Assembly (NCBI GenBank): GCA_046349395.1
Contig: JAXMCK010000003.1
Location: 930,001 to 994,000, forward strand
Direction: 5' to 3'
Source of the DNA: JAXMCK01 sp046349395
GTDB taxonomy: Bacteria; Pseudomonadota; Alphaproteobacteria; Geminicoccales; Geminicoccaceae
Length of the DNA: 64,000 bases
This document shows, one piece after another, positions 18,417 through 26,077 of this stretch. Numbering within the stretch: the stretch's first letter is position 1; every line of letters starts with the position of its first letter. A program made the translations under genes and the position numbers. The notes beneath the pieces are model-generated. The model was given only the letters and a program-made list of their open reading frames with translations, was not told the DNA's origin and searched no databases.

Positions 18417-18695
18417 ATGCGCGAACGCATCCTGTTCGAGAGCCGCCACTTCAAGCTCAGCCCGATCGCTCCCTGGAAGATCTGGCTGTTCTTCGCCGCT
18501 GCCGGTGCAGTGGGCGTGGCGCTTCTCGTCCTGGCCGCCAGCGTGTTCCTGGTCGCCGTGCCGGTGCTCCTGGGTGCCGGCATCGTCGCCAAGCTGCTGG
18601 CCGGCAACCGCGCCCCGGCACCTGCCGGCCCCACCGGGCGTCCCGGCGTGATCGAAGGCCGCTACGAGGTGATCGACGTCGGCGACCGGCGCTGA
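18417..18695 (+). CDS. small inner-membrane protein of unknown function
   Basis: A 92-residue protein with GGAGGA just before the ATG. Residues 1-18 are polar. One long or two tightly packed membrane segments follow (IWLFFAAAGAVGVALLVLAASVFLVAVPVLLGAGIVAKLLAG, about 22-62). A short soluble tail ends GVIEGRYEVIDVGDRR. No family is recognised. It starts 99 bp after the kinase, and its stop is only 3 bp from the stop of the convergent GST gene. The strong ribosome-binding site and typical codon use support it as real. Confidence 0.7.
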   Translation: MRERILFESRHFKLSPIAPWKIWLFFAAAGAVGVALLVLAASVFLVAVPVLLGAGIVAKLLAGNRAPAPAGPTGRPGVIEGRYEVIDVGDRR

Positions 18696-18698
18696 CCC

Positions 18699-19310
18699 TC
18701 AAGCCGGGCGGGTAGCCGCCATCGCGGGTCGAGCGGCGAAGGTCTCGTACCATGCCGCCAACCGGCGTCGGCCCCGGCGCCAGTGGTCGTCCGCGAAGCG
18801 GAAATCGATATAGCCGAGCGTGCAGGCGATCGCGATCGTGCCGATGTCGACGCGAAGGCCGAAGCCGCCTACATCTTCGGCTTCGAGCCGATCGAGTGCC
18901 CGGGTGACCTTGAGCTTCTGCCCGGCCACCCAGTCCTGCCAACGGAGCGGTTCCGGTCGAAGGAAGGTCTCGTACCGGGTGTTGACGGCCGAATCGAGCA
19001 TGCCGTCGCCTAGCGCCTGCTGGCGCAGAGCCGTCCAGCGTTCGGGCCCGTCCTTGGGAAACAGCCGGGACGCGCCACCCAAGCTGTCGAGATATTCGCA
19101 GATCACGCGCGAATCGTAGAGTGCCGTCCCGTCGTCCAGCAGGAGTGCCGGAATTCGACCGGTCGGGTTGAGGCCGATGACGTCGGCATTGCTGTCCACC
19201 GGCGAGGTGGCCCGGCTCAGTACTTCGACCTTCTCGGTCAGTCCGAGCTCGTGGACCACCACGAGCACCTTTCGCGCGAAGGGCGACGCGCCGCTGCTGA
19301 TCAGTTTCAT
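18699..19310 (-). CDS. glutathione S-transferase family protein (YibF-like)
   Basis: A 203-residue protein with an N-terminal thioredoxin-like domain. The active-site strand reads SGASPFARKVLVVVHELGL. The glutathione gamma-glutamyl site is GRIPALLLDDGTALYDSRVICEYLD (the cis-Pro and the Asp-Ser pair). A helical C-terminal domain ends in the FADDHWRRGRRRLAAWYETFAARPA region. This arrangement resembles YibF. ATG at 19310 gives the canonical MKLISSGASPF start. It lies 28 bp after the erythronate-dehydrogenase-like gene. The substrate is unknown; detoxification or thiol chemistry is typical. Confidence 0.85.
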   Translation of the reverse strand: MKLISSGASPFARKVLVVVHELGLTEKVEVLSRATSPVDSNADVIGLNPTGRIPALLLDDGTALYDSRVICEYLDSLGGASRLFPKDGPERWTALRQQALGDGMLDSAVNTRYETFLRPEPLRWQDWVAGQKLKVTRALDRLEAEDVGGFGLRVDIGTIAIACTLGYIDFRFADDHWRRGRRRLAAWYETFAARPAMAATRPA

Positions 19311-19338
19311 TCCAGCTCTCCCCGGTCCCAATTCGTGC

Positions 19339-20313
19339 TCAGGCGACGAAACGGCCGCCGAGCTCGTCCTCGATGTGCTGACGGATCATCTCCTCGGGGC
19401 TCGCATCGGCGGCGAATCCCATGCTCAGCCCCCGGTCGGCCGCGAAGCTTGGTGCCCAGCCCGAGACGATCTTTTGGATCAGCGGATCCGGCTCGTGGCG
19501 GATCCGGCCGGTGACGTTCTTGCCCGCCACGGCCTCCAGCGCCTGCACCATCTCGCCGATGGCGAAGGTCCGCCCCGGCAGGTTGACGCTTCGGGTCATG
19601 CCGAAGGCCTCCGACGGCAGCTCGATGGCGTGCACGAAGGCGTCCACGACGCGCCGCGGCGAGAGCATGTACATCCTGCTGTCGAGGCTGACCGGGCATA
19701 CCGCGCTCTGTCCGGAGAGCGGCTCGCGGATGATCGAGCTGGCGAAGGTCGAGGCCGCCTTGTTGGGCTTGCCCGGCCGCACGACGATCGTCGGCAGGCG
19801 CAGCGACCGCCCGTCGAGATAGCCTTTGCGGCTGTAGTCCGCGACCAGCAGCTCCGAGGCGGCCTTCTCGGCACCGTAGGAGGTCTGCGGTGTCAGATGC
19901 GTGTCGTCGCGGATTACGTCCGGCAGATCGCCGCCGAACACAGCGACCGAGCTCGCGAAGACGAGGCGGGGATGATGGCCGAGGTGCCGGGCCGCCTCGA
20001 GCACGTACCGCGTGCCGTCGAGATTGACCGCCATACCGAGGTCGAAGTCGGCCTCCGCCGCGGCACTGACGACCGCCGCCAGATGGACGATGACATCGAA
20101 GCCGGGCCGGACGAGGTCGAACACCACGCCCGGCCGGGTGATGTCGCCGGCCTTGATCACCAGCCGCGGGTCGAGGCCAACTCCTTCCGCCGGCATCACG
20201 TCGAACAGGGTGACCTGCTCGATCTTCCGGCCCAAGAGCCCGTCGGCCTTGAGCAGGCGCGCCGCCAGCTTCTTGCCGATGAAGCCACCGCCGCCCGTGA
20301 TCAGGACCCGCAT
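19339..20313 (-). CDS. denD: NAD-dependent epimerase/dehydratase family, D-erythronate dehydrogenase-like
   Basis: A 324-residue extended short-chain dehydrogenase. The NAD loop is ITGGGGFIGKKLA. The catalytic YxxxK is in TSYGAEKAASELL. Specific segments are LFDVMPAEG, SRMYMLSPRRVVDAFVHAIELPSE and RSVNLPGRTFAIGEMVQALEAVAG. These match DenD, which oxidises D-erythronate at C2 in the four-carbon sugar-acid pathway. The partners OtnK/OtnC are not nearby, so the exact substrate is inferred. It is read toward the GST gene and lies 56 bp after the hybrid kinase. Confidence 0.75.
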   Translation of the reverse strand: MRVLITGGGGFIGKKLAARLLKADGLLGRKIEQVTLFDVMPAEGVGLDPRLVIKAGDITRPGVVFDLVRPGFDVIVHLAAVVSAAAEADFDLGMAVNLDGTRYVLEAARHLGHHPRLVFASSVAVFGGDLPDVIRDDTHLTPQTSYGAEKAASELLVADYSRKGYLDGRSLRLPTIVVRPGKPNKAASTFASSIIREPLSGQSAVCPVSLDSRMYMLSPRRVVDAFVHAIELPSEAFGMTRSVNLPGRTFAIGEMVQALEAVAGKNVTGRIRHEPDPLIQKIVSGWAPSFAADRGLSMGFAADASPEEMIRQHIEDELGGRFVA

Positions 20314-20369
20314 GCGTCCGCCTCCCTGTTGTGCGGCAGGGCTCTAGCACGCTGTGGCAGGCATGGCAC

Positions 20370-21686
20370 TCAGGCTGTCGGCAGGCACCAGCGGGCGACA
20401 GCCGCCAGCAGGCTGTCGCGCCTGATCGGCTTCACCAGCACGTCGTCCATGCCGGCCGCGTGGCAGCGGTCGCGGTCTTCGAGTGTCGCACCGGCGGTGA
20501 GCGCCAGGATGGGCGGGCCGCCGACAGTTCCCGGAAGCTCGCGGATGGCCCGCGTTGCCGCGTAGCCGTCCATCTCCGGCATCATGACGTCCATCAGGAC
20601 GAGATCGTAGGACTGGAGCCGGGCCGCCTCGACGGCCTCCCGTCCATTGTTGGCGACGTCGACGGTGTAGCCTGCCTTGCGCAGCTGTGTGGCGGTGACG
20701 AGCTGGTTGGTCAGCGCGTCCTCCGCCAGCAGGATGCGGCCCCGACCCTGGGCCTTGGAGGGCGCCGTGGAGGCGTCTCCATGGTCGATCGCGACCTCGG
20801 GCAGCGGAACGTCGAACCAGAATCTGCTGCCCCGCCCGATTTCACTGATGACGTCCAACTCGCCACCCATCGCCTCGACGAGCCGCTTCGAGATCGCGAG
20901 GCCCAGGCCACTGCCCGGAAAGCGCCTGTCGAGACCGTGCTCGAGCTGCGAGAACTCGCGGAAGAGCTTCGGCCGGGCCGCCTCGGGAATGCCGGGCCCG
21001 GTATCGACGACGCTGAACCGCAGCCGGTGTCCCCAGCGCTCGACATGCAGCCGCACATCGCCGCGCTCGGTGAACTTGATCGCGTTGCTGCCGAGGTTCA
21101 GCAGCACTTGGCGGAGCCGACCCGCATCGCCGCGCACCGTGGCGGGCACGTCGGCATCGAGGTCGACGGTGAGGGTCAGCCCCCGCTCGACCGCCAAGGG
21201 TTGCAGGAGCGCGGCCGTGCCCTGAACCAGATCCGCCGGTGCGAATGCGCTCGGTCGGATCTCGATCTGACCCGCATCGATGCGGACGAAGTCGAGGACG
21301 TCGTTGATGATGCCGAGGAGATGCACCGCCGAGCCGCTCGCAGTTTCGACGAGATCGGCCTGCTCCCGGTCGAGGCGAGTGTCGCCCAGAAGCTCCAGCG
21401 TGCCGATCACCGCTGCGATCGGCGTCCTGATCTCGTGGCTGATCATCGCCAGGAACTGGCTTCGGGCGTCCGTTGCGGCACGCGCCTGCAGCAGCGCCTC
21501 CTGCAGTTCCTGGGTACGGGCCTCGACCAGGGATTCGAGCTCGCGTGTCGCCCGGGCCAGATCCTGATTGGCCAAATAGAGCTCGAGGCTCTTCTCCTCG
21601 AGCAGCCGCTCGGCCTCCTCACGGGCCTGCCGCTCGCGGCGGGCCCGTCGCCGCAGCCGCTCGACGTCGGCAGGTTCCTCGCTCAA
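20370..21686 (-). CDS. hybrid sensor histidine kinase/response regulator partnered with H-NOX
   Basis: A 438-residue cytoplasmic protein without membrane helices. Residues 5-80 form a charged coiled coil. A HisKA domain with His84 in MISHEIRTP follows. The ATPase domain has the N box around Asn201, DTGPGI at 228-233 and GSGLGLAISK near 258-267. The C-terminal receiver domain has an acidic pair Glu322/Asp323, phospho-acceptor Asp366 (LVLMDVMMPEMDG), Thr397 and Lys419. There is no sensor domain of its own. The ATG overlaps the H-NOX stop (ATGA), the usual arrangement in which the H-NOX protein controls the kinase in trans. With only a receiver as output, it needs a further phosphotransfer partner outside the window. 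Confidence 0.9.
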   Translation of the reverse strand: MSEEPADVERLRRRARRERQAREEAERLLEEKSLELYLANQDLARATRELESLVEARTQELQEALLQARAATDARSQFLAMISHEIRTPIAAVIGTLELLGDTRLDREQADLVETASGSAVHLLGIINDVLDFVRIDAGQIEIRPSAFAPADLVQGTAALLQPLAVERGLTLTVDLDADVPATVRGDAGRLRQVLLNLGSNAIKFTERGDVRLHVERWGHRLRFSVVDTGPGIPEAARPKLFREFSQLEHGLDRRFPGSGLGLAISKRLVEAMGGELDVISEIGRGSRFWFDVPLPEVAIDHGDASTAPSKAQGRGRILLAEDALTNQLVTATQLRKAGYTVDVANNGREAVEAARLQSYDLVLMDVMMPEMDGYAATRAIRELPGTVGGPPILALTAGATLEDRDRCHAAGMDDVLVKPIRRDSLLAAVARWCLPTA

Positions 21687-22228
21687 GCCCGCCTCTTCAA
21701 CGTGAAGCGGGCCTGCGTCTTCGGCTCACCGGGAAGATCTTGGCGGGCCACGTCGATCGTCTCGCCGAAGTAGGCGATGGTGCCGTCGATCAGGCCATGC
21801 GCGCAGTCGGCCATGGGGCGGGTCGAGCGGTAGGTCATGACGAGAGTGTCGCCGTCCGGCCGCTCGCAGTCGAACTGCGGCAGCTCGGCATCGGGGTAGA
21901 GTTTGCGCACCTCGGTGTGGATGTGGGTCTCGACGCGGGCGAGGAAGTCGAGAGCCGTGTCGCCCGGCCGGAAGAACCGTGCGTAGCGATCGGCGAACCG
22001 GCCGAACAGGTGGGCGCCGAACACGTGGCAGAGCTCGCCAGCGGGAAGGCCCGTCTGCTCGCTCAGATAGCCCACGAGGGTGAGCATCTCCTTGTGATCG
22101 TACCGGCCGACACTGGTGTAGGCGCCGCCGGACGCCAGCGGGCAGGCGTCGAGCATGCGGTCGACGGCGTCCTCACCGGAAGAAGCGGCTACGTAGTCGA
22201 GAAACTCCGTGAAGATCACGCCGCGCAC
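21683..22228 (-). CDS. heme-based NO/O2 sensor (H-NOX domain protein)
   Basis: A 181-residue stand-alone H-NOX protein. It contains FLARVETHIHTEVRKLYPDAELPQF, where His104 is the likely proximal heme ligand and Pro117 lies in the conserved loop. The heme-propionate motif YxSxR is exact (Tyr133, Ser135, Arg137 in TYRSTRP). Such proteins bind nitric oxide or oxygen and regulate an adjacent histidine kinase or cyclic-di-GMP enzyme, often controlling biofilm formation. Its start lies 13 bp inside the end of the asparagine-synthase-like gene and its end overlaps the kinase by 4 bp. It is thus embedded in an exopolysaccharide operon. A distal-pocket tyrosine, diagnostic for O2 binding, was not evident. 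Confidence 0.9.
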   Translation of the reverse strand: MRGVIFTEFLDYVAASSGEDAVDRMLDACPLASGGAYTSVGRYDHKEMLTLVGYLSEQTGLPAGELCHVFGAHLFGRFADRYARFFRPGDTALDFLARVETHIHTEVRKLYPDAELPQFDCERPDGDTLVMTYRSTRPMADCAHGLIDGTIAYFGETIDVARQDLPGEPKTQARFTLKRRA

Positions 22229-23946
22229 GGAAGCTCGGATCTCTCCCTCGACTGGGGCATCGCCTGTAGGCGAGCCATTCTCCTATCATTCAGCGGTAGT
22301 TCCCGCAAACGGCGGGGCGAGGCCAGATGGCTGGTCCACCCGCTCCACGCGCCGGCCACACCCGAGAGGTGGGTCGCCAGGGGTCCGGCGGCGAGGGAAG
22401 CCAAGCCGGTAGCGACGTCGCTCTCGGCAACGCCGCAGCCGACGAGTGCCGAGGCGAGCTGGGAGCAATCCTTCGACATCCAGTCGCCGTAGCTCGCTAG
22501 CGGTGCGCCCGCCTTGCCGTAGGCGCCTCGTCGGCCGAGCCTCGCTGCCAAGCCCGGCCAGCGCTGCCGCCAGTCGAGACCGTCGGCAAGCGGGCGCATC
22601 GTACGATCCCAGGTGACGCAGGCGAGCTTCGGTGCCAGGCGCGTGATCGCGGCACGCTGCCACGCGCCGCCGAAGCGGGTCGGGATGGGCAACCCCGAGC
22701 AGGCGGTGACGACTGCAGGGTCGAGGTAGGGATGGGCCCGTCTGTAGGTCGCATCCAGCATCTGCTGGCCGGCGACGACGAACCGGTTCACGCGCTCGCC
22801 CAGATAGACGGCGTCGAGATAGCGGGCGGCGTCCGGTGCGCGTACGGCGTACACGTCGAGCCGCTCGTCGAGCGTCCGGTCGAGCCAGAGGGCGACCGAG
22901 GGCAGGGCTCCGCGAACCGGCGCCAGCGTACGCTCGAACGCCTCGCGGGCGTAGCGGCGTGCGGGCTTCAGGAGCTTACCGCGCAGAAGCTTGGTGCCCA
23001 GCAACTCGAGCCCCGGCATCCCGCGCTCGTAGTAGAAGGCGCGATAGGTCTCGGCACCGGTCCCGGTCAGCAGTGTGGCACCGCTCGTCTCTGCCACTAA
23101 CCCCGGAACGGCTAGGGCATGCCCGTGATGCAGGGGCACGGCACCGGCACCGCGCACCGCGATGTCGGTTGCGGCGGACTCGAAACCATCGGCGACGATT
23201 GTGCCGGTCACGAGCTCGACACCGACGGCGTCGGCCATCTCCTTGGCGATCCGAAGATCGGCGCTGTCGACGGCACCGAAGCACAACGCGCGCGGCCGAT
23301 GGCCGGATGCGAGGGCCGCCGCCAGGATCAGTCGGGAGTCGAGTCCGCCCGAAATGGGGATCACGGGATCGATCGCGGCCTTCATCCTGGCATCCACCGC
23401 GCGCACGAAGGTGGCGATGGCGGCATCCAGCGGGCAATGGCGGTCCGAGAGGACGAGCGGAGACGTCACGATCTCCGGCCGCTGCCCGACTCTCGTCTTC
23501 AGGAGGGCGCCTGCCGGTAGCTGGCTGACCTCGCGCAGCGTGGTCCGCGTGCCGAGCAGTTGGCCGTAGGCCAGCAGTTCCAGAGCCGCCAGCGGGTCGG
23601 GCGATGCCTCCGCTCCGAGGAGGGAGGCCATCGTGGCACCGTGACCCGCGAGAAGAACGCGGTCGGCGCGCTGGTGGACCAGGATCGGAAAGAGACCGAA
23701 GCTATCTGTGTTGGCGGAGATCTCACCGTTCCGGCGATCGATTCGCACACGGCTGAGAGCGCCGGTCGCGGCCGGGGCATTGACGAAGGCGCCCACGTCC
23801 GTGGCGCCGCCGGCCTCGCCCCAGGCGAACAGGAACGCCTCGTCGCTGACAAAGATCGCGACGTCGGGGCTCATCACCGACTGGACGATCTCGATCGGAG
23901 CGCCGGCATCCTGTGGGCGACGCAACTCGATTCCGAACTCGACCAT
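22216..23946 (-). CDS. asparagine synthase-related protein lacking the glutaminase cysteine
   Basis: A 576-residue protein. The C-terminal ATP-pyrophosphatase domain has the PP-loop PVIPISGGLDSRLILAAAL (about residues 195-213), then RALCFGAVDSADLRIAKEMADAVG. The N-terminal class II amidotransferase fold is recognisable (ISANTDSFGLFPIL). However, the protein starts MVEFGIEL rather than MCG, so the nucleophilic Cys2 is absent. It probably amidates a substrate using free ammonia or has another adenylating role, as often seen in surface-polysaccharide clusters. GGAG lies six bases before the ATG. It follows the epimerase by 27 bp and precedes H-NOX with a 13-bp overlap. Confidence 0.82.
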   Translation of the reverse strand: MVEFGIELRRPQDAGAPIEIVQSVMSPDVAIFVSDEAFLFAWGEAGGATDVGAFVNAPAATGALSRVRIDRRNGEISANTDSFGLFPILVHQRADRVLLAGHGATMASLLGAEASPDPLAALELLAYGQLLGTRTTLREVSQLPAGALLKTRVGQRPEIVTSPLVLSDRHCPLDAAIATFVRAVDARMKAAIDPVIPISGGLDSRLILAAALASGHRPRALCFGAVDSADLRIAKEMADAVGVELVTGTIVADGFESAATDIAVRGAGAVPLHHGHALAVPGLVAETSGATLLTGTGAETYRAFYYERGMPGLELLGTKLLRGKLLKPARRYAREAFERTLAPVRGALPSVALWLDRTLDERLDVYAVRAPDAARYLDAVYLGERVNRFVVAGQQMLDATYRRAHPYLDPAVVTACSGLPIPTRFGGAWQRAAITRLAPKLACVTWDRTMRPLADGLDWRQRWPGLAARLGRRGAYGKAGAPLASYGDWMSKDCSQLASALVGCGVAESDVATGLASLAAGPLATHLSGVAGAWSGWTSHLASPRRLRELPLNDRRMARLQAMPQSRERSELPCAA

Positions 23947-23973
23947 GGGAGCTCCCCTCGGCGCGATTGCGGT

Positions 23974-24915
23974 TCAGGCGGCCAGCGCGAAGTCGGGCGT
24001 GGTGTCGATGCCGAGCGTCAGGGCCAGGCCCTCGTGAAGCGGGGTGCGTGCGGTGACGCTGAGTTCCTTCGCCGACTTCCGCGGGCAGCCCATCGACACC
24101 TTGATGTCGCCGGCGCGGGCCGGGGCGAAGCGGATGTCGGCCTCGATGTCGAGGATGCCGGCGATGGTCTGGGCGACGTCCAGCACCGTGGTCGGGCGAC
24201 CCGTGCAGACATTGTAGACCTCTGCCTCGGCGGAGGTGTTCTTCATGCCGGCGATCAGGAAGCGGACGACGTCGCCGACATAGACGAAATCACGCACCTG
24301 CTGACCGTCGCCGAAGATCGTCACCGCCTCGCCACGCGCCAGCCGGTCGGCGAAGATCGAGATCACGCCCGAGTAGGGCGACTTCGGGTCCTGGCGGGGC
24401 CCATAGACATTGAAGAAGCGGAAGCCGACGGTGCGGACCCCATGGACCAGGTGAGCGACCCGGGCGTGCAGCTCGGAGCCGAGCTTGTCAGCGCCGTAGG
24501 CCGTCAGCGGGCGGGGTGCAGCGCACTCGGCGAGGGGCAGGGCCTCGTTGTCGCCGTAGATGGCGGCCGAGGAAGCGTAGACCACCGGGATCCCGCCGAG
24601 CTTGCGCGCCGTCTCCAGCACCGTGACCGTAGCCGTCTGGTTGGCGGCGTGGGTCGCGATCCACTCGCGGTTGGAGCGCTCGACCGAGGCGACGGCAGCC
24701 AGGTGGAAGACGCCGTCGCAGTCGGCCATCGCCTCGCTCACGGCCTGAGCGTCCTGCGCGTCGGCGACGAAGAGGCGGCTGCCCCGTGCCCGGTTCTCGA
24801 TCTTGCCGGTGGAGAGGTTGTCGAGGATCGAAACCTGATGGCCGTCGGCGATAAGGGCCTCGCACAGATGCGAGCCGATGAAGCCACAACCGCCGGTGAC
24901 GAGATAGCGAGCCAT
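23974..24915 (-). CDS. NAD-dependent nucleotide-sugar epimerase/dehydratase
   Basis: A 313-residue extended short-chain dehydrogenase. The cofactor loop is YLVTGGCGFIGSHLCEAL. The active site is YASSAAIYG together with TAYGADKLGSELHA (YxxxK). The signatures GFRFFNVYGPRQDP and TIFGDGQQVRDFVYVGDVV are typical of UDP-GlcNAc/UDP-glucuronate 4-epimerases. It likely makes a precursor sugar for the EPS. The ATG at 24915 has GGAG eight bases upstream; a GTG at 24924 is less likely. It is the first gene of a minus-strand unit with the asparagine-synthase-like, H-NOX and kinase genes. A near-perfect sigma-54 promoter sits 35 bp upstream. Confidence 0.88.
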   Translation of the reverse strand: MARYLVTGGCGFIGSHLCEALIADGHQVSILDNLSTGKIENRARGSRLFVADAQDAQAVSEAMADCDGVFHLAAVASVERSNREWIATHAANQTATVTVLETARKLGGIPVVYASSAAIYGDNEALPLAECAAPRPLTAYGADKLGSELHARVAHLVHGVRTVGFRFFNVYGPRQDPKSPYSGVISIFADRLARGEAVTIFGDGQQVRDFVYVGDVVRFLIAGMKNTSAEAEVYNVCTGRPTTVLDVAQTIAGILDIEADIRFAPARAGDIKVSMGCPRKSAKELSVTARTPLHEGLALTLGIDTTPDFALAA

Positions 24916-24949
24916 CAGGAACACTCCGTTTCGTTCTGGACCCCTAATG

Positions 24950-24964
24950 GCAAGCGCCGTGCCA
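24950..24964 (-). promoter_or_regulatory. sigma-54 (RpoN) promoter for the epimerase/H-NOX/kinase unit
   Basis: On the minus strand the sequence reads TGGCACGGCGCTTGC, preceded by C. This is an exact match to YTGGCACG-N4-TTGC, with the required GG-N10-GC spacing. The -12 GC lies about 35 bp before the epimerase ATG, leaving a leader of about 24 nt that contains the ribosome-binding site. Confidence 0.8.
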
Positions 24965-25034
24965 GACGTTCGGAGCGTGGTTTACAAAGGGTTAGCGGGG
25001 GGATGCGGCGAGGCTCGCGCCGGGTGATTCGCAT

Positions 25035-25047
25035 CCTGCATCGCAGG
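25035..25047. promoter_or_regulatory. 13-bp inverted repeat, candidate activator site
   Basis: Perfect inverted repeat CCTGC-ATC-GCAGG, about 70-83 bp upstream of the sigma-54 element at 24950-24964. Enhancer-binding activators of sigma-54 usually bind dyads at this distance. It could serve the epimerase unit, or regulate the divergent glycosyltransferase it immediately precedes. The assignment is speculative. Confidence 0.3.
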
Positions 25048-25066
25048 GGCTTTGCCGTGGCGCGAG

Positions 25067-26077
25067 ATGCAAATGGCTGAGGGGACCGTCTGGCAACTGC
25101 TCGACAGCCGCGGCATCGGCGGCATCGAGACCCACGTCTGCACCCTGGCGGAAGGCCTCCTCGCCGCCGGCGTGCCTGTGGAGGTCGTGCTCATGCAGGC
25201 CTACGGCGACCACCCGATGCGCGACCGCCTGGAGCGCAGCGGCATTGGGCTCTCCAGCATCGACGGCGGATTGCCGGCCCTCGTCCGGCGTATGCGGGCC
25301 GATCGCCCTGCCATCGTCCACACGCACGGCTACAAGGGTGGAATACTCGGGCGGATCGCGGCGCGTCTGACCGGCGTTCCGGTAGTGTCCACCTTCCACG
25401 CCGGCGAGCCCGGAACGGGAATGCTCCGCGTCTACACGACGCTCGACCGCTGGACCTCGGTCCTGGCTCCCCGGATCGCGGTCAGCCCGGCCATCGCCGC
25501 AACGCTGCCGGGATTGAAGCACCTTGTCGGCAACTTCGTGACGGTCCCGGTCGACGAGTTGCCGCCAGCGCGGCCGCGCACGGTCGCCTTCGTCGGACGC
25601 CTCAGCCACGAGAAGGGGCCGGACATATTCGCTCGCCTCGCCGAGGCCTTTCCGGGCGAGCGCTTCATCGTCTTCGGTGATGGGCCGATGCGGCCGGACA
25701 TCGAGAATGCGCCGCTGGAGATGCGAGGCCTTGTCCGTGACATGGGTCCGCACTGGCCGGAGATCGGTCTGCTCTGCATGCCGTCCCGTCACGAGGGCCT
25801 GCCCCTGGCGTCGCTGGAAGCGATGGCGCGCGGCATTCCGGTCGGCGCGTTCGGCGTGGGTGCTTTGCCGGACCTGATCAGGGATGGCGAGAACGGTTGG
25901 GTGGCGCCGAGCGGCGACGAGGCGCGGTTGAAAGCGGGCATCGCCGCGTGGCTGGCGCTGGACGATGACGGCAGGCGGCGCGTCGGTGCGGCCGCCCGGG
26001 AGACCGTTCGTGCCGGCTACGACCGCGACGTTGCGGTGCGCCGGCTCCGGGAGATCTACGCCGCCGCAGCGGCGTAG
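25067..26077 (+). CDS. GT4-family glycosyltransferase
   Basis: About 336 residues with the GT-B fold. The N-terminal domain has LLDSRGIGGIETHVCTLAEGLLAAG and IVHTHGYKGGILGRIAA. The C-terminal nucleotide-sugar site has VAFVGRLSHEKGPDIFARLAEAF and then SRHEGLPLASLEAMARGIPVGAF, including the EX7E-type pair. It would add one sugar to the EPS repeat unit at the cytoplasmic membrane face. ATG 25067 is chosen; TTG 25052 is possible, and neither has a strong ribosome-binding site at good spacing. It is divergent from the epimerase unit. Its last codons and stop form a hairpin with those of the convergent gene. Confidence 0.85.
   Translation: MQMAEGTVWQLLDSRGIGGIETHVCTLAEGLLAAGVPVEVVLMQAYGDHPMRDRLERSGIGLSSIDGGLPALVRRMRADRPAIVHTHGYKGGILGRIAARLTGVPVVSTFHAGEPGTGMLRVYTTLDRWTSVLAPRIAVSPAIAATLPGLKHLVGNFVTVPVDELPPARPRTVAFVGRLSHEKGPDIFARLAEAFPGERFIVFGDGPMRPDIENAPLEMRGLVRDMGPHWPEIGLLCMPSRHEGLPLASLEAMARGIPVGAFGVGALPDLIRDGENGWVAPSGDEARLKAGIAAWLALDDDGRRRVGAAARETVRAGYDRDVAVRRLREIYAAAAA
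26056..26077. terminator. 22-bp hairpin made from the overlapping ends of two convergent genes
   Basis: CTACGCCGC (26056-26064) and GCGGCGTAG (26069-26077) are perfect complements around a 4-base loop CGCA. The hairpin encodes the last seven codons, including the stop, of both flanking genes, and TAG stops lie at each end. Both proteins therefore end Tyr followed by five Ala. There is no U-tract, so termination is an inference; the symmetry itself is seen directly. Confidence 0.6.
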
